A stretch of 10,919 nt of DNA, taken from NCBI RefSeq assembly GCF_020742175.1, contig NZ_DYXM01000253.1, forward strand, positions 1-10,919, in the 5' to 3' direction. Positions 6,073-10,919 of this stretch are shown piece after piece. The stretch is from Dietzia timorensis. GTDB lineage: Bacteria; Actinomycetota; Actinomycetes; Mycobacteriales; Mycobacteriaceae. Numbering within the stretch: the stretch's first letter is position 1; every line of letters begins with the position of its first letter. The notes under the pieces were generated by a model, which saw only the letters and a list, made by a program, of their open reading frames with translations, searched no databases and had not been told where the DNA came from. Position numbers and translations under genes: made by a program.

Positions 6073-7221
6073 ATGAGTGCCGAGGGAGCGATGCTCGTCG
6101 AGCGCAAGGGGGTGGCCGGATTGAGCCGAGGCCTGAGGATCGTGGCCGAACGAGGCCTGCCCACAACGATCGCCAATAAACTCCGCGATGGGCTCGAGGC
6201 GAAGGTGCGCGAGGACCTCGGCGAGACGATAGATGTCTCCATCGAACAGGGCTCCCTGCTCCTCGATCCCGAGGGCGAGGTGCACCTCGGCGGTTCGGTG
6301 CCGAGGAACCGCAAGACCGACGACGTCGTCATCTTCCTCACTGAGATGCCGCGGCTCTGGGGCGGCAAGCCCACCCCCGCCGAGATCGACCTGCAGCGCA
6401 TGGCGGGCATCATTTCGCTGCCCGCCTGCGGCGTGCGCCGGGTCGCGCGAGTGGTCGAGCGTCTCATCGTCGCCTCCGCCGCCGGGATCATCCGACAGGA
6501 TATCCACGAGGATCTGCTGTACGCGGTCCAGTCGAAGAATCACCACTGGACCGACGACAGCAGCGGCCAGGCGAAAAGCACCCTGGTCGTCGAGACCCGC
6601 TGGGGGTGGGTGCGCACCGTTATCGGGATGATGCGCATCAACCAGCCGTGGAAGCTTGTCGCCTCGCTCAAGGGTGTGATGGCGGCGGCCGTCGCGACTT
6701 CCTCGTTCGGCGTGTTCTACACATCCATCTGGCAGATGGCGAGCGTGCTCAGCCCACTGCGCCTGCTGCTCATCAGCGGGTTCTCGGTCGCCGTGATGAC
6801 CACGTGGCTCATCGCGGCGAACCACTTGTGGGAGACGAAATCGAGCGGCCGTTTCAGCGCCGTGTGGGCGCGGCTCTACAACTCGACGACGATCTTCACC
6901 GTGCTCACCGGCGTCGTGTTTATGTACCTCGGTCTGTACGTGGTGACCTTCGTGTCCTCGATGGTGGTGATCGACGAAACATTCCTCACCGAACAGCTTG
7001 GCAAGGAAGCCTCGCTCCACGACTACGGCAGCCTCGCCTGGCTATCGACGTCCATGGGCGTTATCGCAGGCGCGCTCGGTTCTAACGCCGACAGCCACGA
7101 ATCCATCCTCCGGGCGACGTTCGGTCGCCGCGAGCAGGAGCGCCGCAAAACCCTCGACGAGCTCAACCAGGACGAGCAGAACGAGGAGGACATCACCGTC
7201 ACCAAGGAGGACTTCGAGTAA
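6073..7221 (+). CDS. Membrane protein of unknown function with a soluble N-terminal domain and four membrane segments
   Basis: I do not recognise this 382-residue protein with confidence. Residues 1-195 are soluble and mixed in charge, with a hydrophobic strand and turn DDVVIFLTEMPR near residue 85 that recalls the core strand of an alpha/beta fold. The membrane part has four likely segments: about 201-220, 231-250, 272-299 and 321-337. The C-terminus (about 345-382) is very polar, with a QNEEDITVTKEDFE-like acidic end. There is no signal peptide and no catalytic motif I can name. The ATG at 6073 has no good ribosome site; the ATG at 6091 follows GGGAG too closely, so the exact start is uncertain by a few codons. 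The frame is clearly coding: it runs without stops for over 1.1 kb with consistent codon use. It is preceded by terminators and followed by the MOSC gene 105 bp later, so it is probably its own unit. Confidence 0.8.
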   Translation: MSAEGAMLVERKGVAGLSRGLRIVAERGLPTTIANKLRDGLEAKVREDLGETIDVSIEQGSLLLDPEGEVHLGGSVPRNRKTDDVVIFLTEMPRLWGGKPTPAEIDLQRMAGIISLPACGVRRVARVVERLIVASAAGIIRQDIHEDLLYAVQSKNHHWTDDSSGQAKSTLVVETRWGWVRTVIGMMRINQPWKLVASLKGVMAAAVATSSFGVFYTSIWQMASVLSPLRLLLISGFSVAVMTTWLIAANHLWETKSSGRFSAVWARLYNSTTIFTVLTGVVFMYLGLYVVTFVSSMVVIDETFLTEQLGKEASLHDYGSLAWLSTSMGVIAGALGSNADSHESILRATFGRREQERRKTLDELNQDEQNEEDITVTKEDFE

Positions 7222-7326
7222 CCGCCGGCGACTCGTCCAACCGGTAGGTCACGCTCTCGCAAGTGGGGATACGCGCGTCCGGCGTCATAGACTGGGGCCA
7301 TTGGCGACGAGAGCGAGGGGGCTGCC

Positions 7327-8007
7327 ATGGCGACAGAGACGACGAACACGCACATCGATGTGGTGCTCGACTGCGTCCGCGTGGGGGAGGTGCGCCCGCT
7401 AGAGCCCGAGGGCCAGCCCTCGGCAATCACCAAGCATGACGTCGGAGGTCCGATTCCGGTGACGACGCTGGGGCTCGGCGGCGACCATCAGGGCGACCAT
7501 CGCGTGCACGGTGGGCCGGAGAAGGCGCTGCACTACTTCTCCCTCGAGGGCTACGAGAAATTCGCGGCCGCGCTGCCGAACGTGCGCATCGAACCGGGCA
7601 TGCTCGGGGAGAACTTCCACGGCCGCGGCGCCACCGAGAAGACGGTGTGCGTGGGCGATATCTACCGCATCGGTACCGCGCTGGCGCAGGTCTCGCAGCC
7701 GCGCTCGCCGTGCTGGAAGGTCGATAACCTGCTCGGACACATCGGCGCGAACCTCACTCTCGCCGAGCTGCGCTGCCAGGGCTGGTACTTCCGCGTGCTC
7801 GAAGAGGGCGAGGTGAGCCCGGGCGATCGGATGACGCTGACCGAGCGCCCCGCGCCCGAGGCGCCTCTCGACCGGCTGCTCGCCGTGCAACAGGAGCTGC
7901 GCCCGGACATCGACGAGGTGTTGCTGCTCGCCGATGCCGAAGGTCTTACCGAGAGACTGCGCAAACGCCTTCTCGGACGCGCGAAATGGCTGCAGTCCCA
8001 CGCCTGA
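7327..8007 (+). CDS. yiiM: MOSC-domain protein, YiiM family (molybdenum-cofactor enzyme)
   Basis: MOSC proteins hold the molybdenum cofactor through a conserved Cys. E. coli YiiM, together with YcbX, protects against N-hydroxylated bases such as 6-N-hydroxylaminopurine by reducing them. The protein is 226 residues, close to E. coli YiiM (about 224). Features that match the family are GLGGDHQGDHRVHGGPEKALHYF around residues 50-70, PGMLGENFHGRG near residues 95-105, VCVGDIYRIG, the cofactor Cys C129 within SQPRSPCWKV, and GWYFRVLEEGEV. The C-terminal 50 residues are the helical tail found in YiiM relatives. The ATG at 7327 is preceded by the ribosome site GAGGGGG at good spacing. No sulfur- or cofactor-synthesis gene is nearby, so context adds nothing. 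Family assignment is strong; the natural substrate is unknown. Confidence 0.92.
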   Translation: MATETTNTHIDVVLDCVRVGEVRPLEPEGQPSAITKHDVGGPIPVTTLGLGGDHQGDHRVHGGPEKALHYFSLEGYEKFAAALPNVRIEPGMLGENFHGRGATEKTVCVGDIYRIGTALAQVSQPRSPCWKVDNLLGHIGANLTLAELRCQGWYFRVLEEGEVSPGDRMTLTERPAPEAPLDRLLAVQQELRPDIDEVLLLADAEGLTERLRKRLLGRAKWLQSHA

Positions 8008-8250
8008 GCGCGCCGCCGATCCGGAAAATTGTGACGAAGGTTACCCATGGAAATCTTCCCCGTTCTGTGACGGCGCCGAGAGTGGCCGCCGGGTGAGCTG
8101 TGAACTCCGACGTCATATGCGAGGCGTGGCGCCGGAACTGGGAAAAGTGTGGGCCTGGGAGTGCTGCGTCCCCCGCGCGGGCGATGCCGGCGTGCGACGC
8201 GGATCACGTGAGTGTTCGGCTGCGAAATCCAAGAGGCTGCAGAATCCGAA

Positions 8251-8309
8251 TTGTGCATGCAAAATGAATTGTTGCGCTCCTTGTGCAAAGTTTCACCGTG
8301 CGTGTACAA
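8251..8309. repeat. TTGTGCA motif repeated around the putative MMPL promoter; candidate TetR operator
   Basis: TTGTGCA occurs at 8251-8257 and again exactly 30 bases later at 8281-8287, and an inverted near-copy TGTACAA is at 8303-8309 (six of seven bases). The last two copies bracket the putative -35 to -10 spacer. TetR-family repressors usually bind such dyads at the promoter of the exporter gene they control, and a TetR gene ends this operon. The link is inference. Confidence 0.35.
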
Positions 8310-8310
8310 A
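8281..8310 (+). promoter_or_regulatory. Possible promoter of the MMPL-TetR unit
   Basis: TTGTGC (8281-8286) and TACAAA (8305-8310) are 18 bp apart and could be weak -35 and -10 boxes. The -35 matches the consensus at only three of six positions. Transcription would start near 8317, leaving a leader of about 86 bases. Confidence 0.3.
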
Positions 8311-8386
8311 TTGGTCCTGTTAGCCCGGGTGCTTGCTCGATCAAGCGATATGCGATCTGGCGACAGGCCGGGGACAGTTCCAATTC

Positions 8387-8392
8387 AAGGAG
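8387..8392 (+). promoter_or_regulatory. Ribosome binding site deciding the MMPL start
   Basis: AAGGAG lies ten bases before the ATG at 8403. The frame is open upstream to 8283, but the 40 extra residues would overlap the promoter region and precede the usual MMPL start, so 8403 is chosen. Spacing is slightly long. Confidence 0.65.
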
Positions 8393-8402
8393 CCCACCCT
8401 CC

Positions 8403-10769
8403 ATGGCAAAGTTTCTCTACCGCGTAGGTAGATCTGCCTACGCACATCGCTGGCGATTCATCGCCGTGTGGCTTCTCATCGTGGTTGCCGCCGCGACCGC
8501 CGCGATGACGCTGAGCAAGCCCACCTCCACCACCTTCTCCATCCCGGGGCTCGAGTCCATCGAGACCCAGGAGGAGATGAGCTCGAAGTTCCCCGGTCAA
8601 GAAGACCAGATGGAGGCGCCCGCCGGCCAGGTCGTGGTCAAGGCGCCGGAGGGTAAGACCCTCACCGATCCGGAGGTCTCTGAGCAGGTCACCTCGCTCG
8701 TCGACGACCTCAAGACACAGCCGTACCTCACGGGCACAGAGACGCTCGTCGATCCGGCCACCGCGGCCGCGGGAATGGCGCAGCAGCTCGGCGAGGCCAA
8801 GGCCGCGCAGAAGCTGCCGCAGGAGCAGATCGACGCAGATATCGCGGCGATGAGCCCCCTCAGCGAGGACAAGCGCACAGGCCTCCTCGACGTCACCTTC
8901 GACTCGGAGTCCTCGATGGACATCCCAGCCGAGGACGTCGAGGCGTTCAAGGAGGTCGTGGAGAAGCACGAGTCGTCCGACCTCGAGATCGCCTACTCGG
9001 GCAACGCCTTCCAGACCCAGGAAATCGGCGGCGCCGCCGAGCTCATCGGCATCGCCGTGGCCGCGCTGGTCCTCATCATCACGTTCGGTTCGTTCGTGGC
9101 CGCAGGAATGCCGCTGCTCACCGGCGTCACGGGCGTCGGGATCGGCATCGCCGGTGTGCTCGCGGCGACCTCGGTCACCGACACCATCAACTCGATGACC
9201 CCGACTCTGGCCTCGATGATCGGCCTCGCCGTCGGCATCGACTACGCGCTGTTCATCGTCTCGCGGTTCCGCAGCGAGCTGATCAAACACGTGGACGGCT
9301 ACGATATTTCGCCGGCCGAACTCGCGAAGCGAATCAAGACCATCGACCGCGCCGAGCGCGCACACATCGCAGGCATGGCCGTCGGCAAGGCGGGCTCGGC
9401 CGTGGTCTTCGCCGGCCTCACCGTCGTCATCGCGCTCGTCGCGCTGTCCATCATCAATATCCCGTTCCTGACGGCGATGGCGCTCGCAGCCGCCGTGACG
9501 GTCGTGATCGCGGTGCTCGTCGCGCTGACGCTGCTCCCGGCGATCCTCGGCGCGTTCGGCACGAAGGTCTTCGCCGGCCGCGCGCCTGTGGTCAAGGCTC
9601 CGGACCCGGAGAACGAGGCGCCGACGGTGGGCCTCAAGTGGGTCCGCCAGATCCGCAAGCGCCCGATCGTGTTCGCCGGTGCCGTGGTCGCGGTGCTCGT
9701 GCTGCTCGCACTCCCCGTGGCGCAGCTGCGCCTGGCAATGCCGTCGGACGGCAGCATGAAGCCGGGCAGCCCGAACCGCGTCGCCTACGAGATGATCGAG
9801 GAGGGATTCGGCCCGGGACGCAACGCCCCGATGGTCGCGCTCGTCGAGGCCGACGGCAAGAGCCCGGAAGAGGCGATGCCGATCTACGCGAAGGCGGCCA
9901 TGGAGCTGCAGGACACCGAAGGCGTGTCCAACGCGCAGGTCGCGCAGGTCAGCGAGGACGGCACGGCCGCGCAGGTGATGATCACGCCCGAGGTCGGCGC
10001 GACCGACGAGCGTGCCGCGGAGGTGCTCGAGAACATCCGATCCGGCGAGGGCGCATTCCAGTCCGAAACCGGCGCGACGTACGCCGTCACGGGTGTGTCT
10101 CCCATCTACGAAGACATCTCCGACCGCCTGTCCGAGGTGCTGATCCCGTACATCGCAATCGTCCTCGTGCTCGCGTTCCTGCTTCTCATGGTGGTGTTCC
10201 GCTCGATCCTCGTGCCGCTCGTCGCGGCGCTGGGCTTCGCGCTGTCGGTCGCCGCGACCTTCGGTATCACCGTCGGCCTGTGGCAGGAAGGCTGGGGTGG
10301 GATCATCTCCGATCCGCAGCCGATCATCTCCTTCCTCCCGATCATGCTCATCGGCCTCGTGTTCGGCCTGGCCATGGACTACCAGGTGTTCCTGGTCTCG
10401 CGAATGCGCGAGGGCTTCGTCCACGGCAAGACTGCGCACAACGCGGTGTCGAACGGCTTCAAGCACGGCGCGCGCGTGGTCACGGCCGCCGCGCTCATCA
10501 TGATCTCCGTGTTCGCGGCGTTCATGCTCATGGATGAGCCGTTCATCAAGGTGATGGGCTTCGCGCTCGCCGCCGCCGTGTTCCTCGACGCGTTCCTCGT
10601 GCGCATGACCCTGATCCCGGCGGTCATGTTCCTGCTCGGAGATTACGCGTGGAAGCTGCCGAAGTGGCTCGACAAGATCCTCCCGCACGTCGATATCGAA
10701 GGTGAGACGCTCGTCGAGATCGAGGACGAGCTGTGGCAGAAGAAGCAGTCGGCCGACGCGCAGCGATGA
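8403..10769 (+). CDS. MMPL-family RND transporter
   Basis: MMPL proteins are proton-driven RND exporters of lipids, glycolipids or drugs across the inner membrane in Actinobacteria. This one has 788 residues and the usual duplicated plan. Segment 1 spans residues 18-37. A first external loop spans about 38-205. Segments 2-6 span about 213-386, with the charged pair D280-Y281 in AVGIDYALFIVSRFR. Segment 7 is near 421-442, a second external loop near 443-575, and segments 8-12 span about 579-748, with D659-Y660 in LAMDYQVFLVSRMR. These two Asp-Tyr pairs are the proton-relay residues of the family. The C-terminal tail is short and charged, unlike the long cytoplasmic tail of MmpL3, so this is closer to YdfJ-like members than to the essential trehalose monomycolate flippase. 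Its stop overlaps the start of a TetR-type gene by ATGA, so regulator and exporter are probably translated together. The substrate cannot be told from sequence. Confidence 0.93.
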   Translation: MAKFLYRVGRSAYAHRWRFIAVWLLIVVAAATAAMTLSKPTSTTFSIPGLESIETQEEMSSKFPGQEDQMEAPAGQVVVKAPEGKTLTDPEVSEQVTSLVDDLKTQPYLTGTETLVDPATAAAGMAQQLGEAKAAQKLPQEQIDADIAAMSPLSEDKRTGLLDVTFDSESSMDIPAEDVEAFKEVVEKHESSDLEIAYSGNAFQTQEIGGAAELIGIAVAALVLIITFGSFVAAGMPLLTGVTGVGIGIAGVLAATSVTDTINSMTPTLASMIGLAVGIDYALFIVSRFRSELIKHVDGYDISPAELAKRIKTIDRAERAHIAGMAVGKAGSAVVFAGLTVVIALVALSIINIPFLTAMALAAAVTVVIAVLVALTLLPAILGAFGTKVFAGRAPVVKAPDPENEAPTVGLKWVRQIRKRPIVFAGAVVAVLVLLALPVAQLRLAMPSDGSMKPGSPNRVAYEMIEEGFGPGRNAPMVALVEADGKSPEEAMPIYAKAAMELQDTEGVSNAQVAQVSEDGTAAQVMITPEVGATDERAAEVLENIRSGEGAFQSETGATYAVTGVSPIYEDISDRLSEVLIPYIAIVLVLAFLLLMVVFRSILVPLVAALGFALSVAATFGITVGLWQEGWGGIISDPQPIISFLPIMLIGLVFGLAMDYQVFLVSRMREGFVHGKTAHNAVSNGFKHGARVVTAAALIMISVFAAFMLMDEPFIKVMGFALAAAVFLDAFLVRMTLIPAVMFLLGDYAWKLPKWLDKILPHVDIEGETLVEIEDELWQKKQSADAQR

Positions 10770-10919
10770 AGAGCCTGCGCGAACGGAAGAAGAGCGAGAC
10801 GCGCCGCCGCCTGGCGGTGGCGGCCGTCGAGCTCCTCGCCGAAGAGGGCGAGGAGGGCGTGACGATCGCGGCCATCGCGGATCGTGCCGGCGTCTCCACC
10901 CGCACCTTCCACAATTATT
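10766..10919 (+). CDS. TetR-family transcriptional regulator, N-terminal 51 residues (cut by window edge)
   Basis: The ATG sits inside the MMPL stop codon (ATGA), a sign of translational coupling. The visible residues begin with MKSLRERKKSETRRRLAVAA, then a hydrophobic helix and the helix-turn-helix TIAAIADRAGVSTRTFHNY around residues 32-50, the standard TetR DNA-binding fold. The ligand-binding part is outside the window. Because it is in the same operon as the exporter, it most likely represses this operon and is released by a substrate of the pump; the TTGTGCA repeats upstream of the MMPL gene are a candidate operator. Family assignment is strong despite truncation. Confidence 0.88.
   Translation, partial: MKSLRERKKSETRRRLAVAAVELLAEEGEEGVTIAAIADRAGVSTRTFHNY

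Larger units (their letters stand above)
8008..8402. other. 395-bp gap without a convincing gene
   Basis: The gap holds regulatory-looking sequence rather than a gene. It contains a degenerate CRP-like dyad (TGTGA-N6-TTACC, 8030-8045), the palindromes TCACGTGA (8204-8211) and TGCATGCA (8254-8261), the direct repeat GAATTGT (8248-8254 and 8266-8272), and TTGTGCA at 8251 and 8281. No clear terminator for the MOSC gene is seen. The short open frames that cross it run into neighbours and lack ribosome sites. Confidence 0.6.

Noticed and set aside
5692..7020. 442-codon open frame on the minus strand
   Set aside because: It spans parts of two well-supported plus-strand genes and two terminator hairpins, with His/Arg-rich composition and no recognisable domain.
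8047..8070. Seven-codon frame (MEIFPVL) after GAAGG, as a possible leader peptide
   Set aside because: There is no attenuator hairpin behind it, no run of regulatory codons and it lies about 330 bases before the MMPL gene; chance is sufficient.
7934..8323. Cys-rich 129-codon frame crossing the MOSC gene end and the following gap
   Set aside because: The Cys run near its end is curious, but it starts inside the MOSC gene in another frame and has no ribosome site. Composition follows TGC/TGT chance in the gap.
8385..10688. 767-codon open frame on the minus strand
   Set aside because: It is antisense to the MMPL gene and very rich in Arg, His, Asp and Glu, the usual mirror of a GC-biased gene coding for a membrane protein.

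Overview
The window looks like chromosome of a high-GC Actinobacterium, most likely from the Mycobacteriales (Corynebacterium or a close relative). This rests on the strong G/C third-position bias, a GabD1-like aldehyde dehydrogenase, an MMPL transporter of actinobacterial type, and Sec-secreted Ig-like proteins with Gly/Ser-rich tails. No database search was possible, so the genus is inferred. There are eight genes (two cut by the window edges). I saw no rRNA, tRNA, CRISPR array, insertion sequence or phage gene.

Layout. (1) 1-855, minus strand: 5' part of mqo, the malate:quinone oxidoreductase. (2) 943-1863, plus: a divergent LysR-type regulator. The 87-bp gap holds overlapping palindromes suited to a LysR operator, and the regulator may be read from a leaderless mRNA. 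(3) 1919-3325, plus: a GabD1-like succinate-semialdehyde dehydrogenase, closed by a strong hairpin at 3345-3372. (4) 3373-3617: a promoter region with a near-consensus -35 and two possible operators. (5) 3618-5120 and 5189-5938, plus: two secreted proteins that share a homologous N-terminal domain. The first also has three Ig-like repeats. A 7-bp hairpin lies between them and two hairpins follow the pair. (6) 6073-7221, plus: a membrane protein I do not recognise, with an N-terminal soluble domain and four membrane segments. (7) 7327-8007, plus: a YiiM-type MOSC protein. (8) 8008-8402: a 395-bp gap with repeated TTGTGCA motifs at a possible promoter. (9) 8403-10766+, plus: an MMPL exporter whose stop overlaps (ATGA) the start of a TetR-type regulator that runs off the window.

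How the genes may work together. Mqo and the semialdehyde dehydrogenase both feed the lower TCA cycle (malate to oxaloacetate, succinate semialdehyde to succinate), and the LysR regulator sits between them, so it may control central carbon flow. The two secreted proteins look like one bicistronic surface or envelope module. The MMPL and TetR genes look like a self-regulated export operon. The least understood parts are the secreted pair and the four-segment membrane protein.
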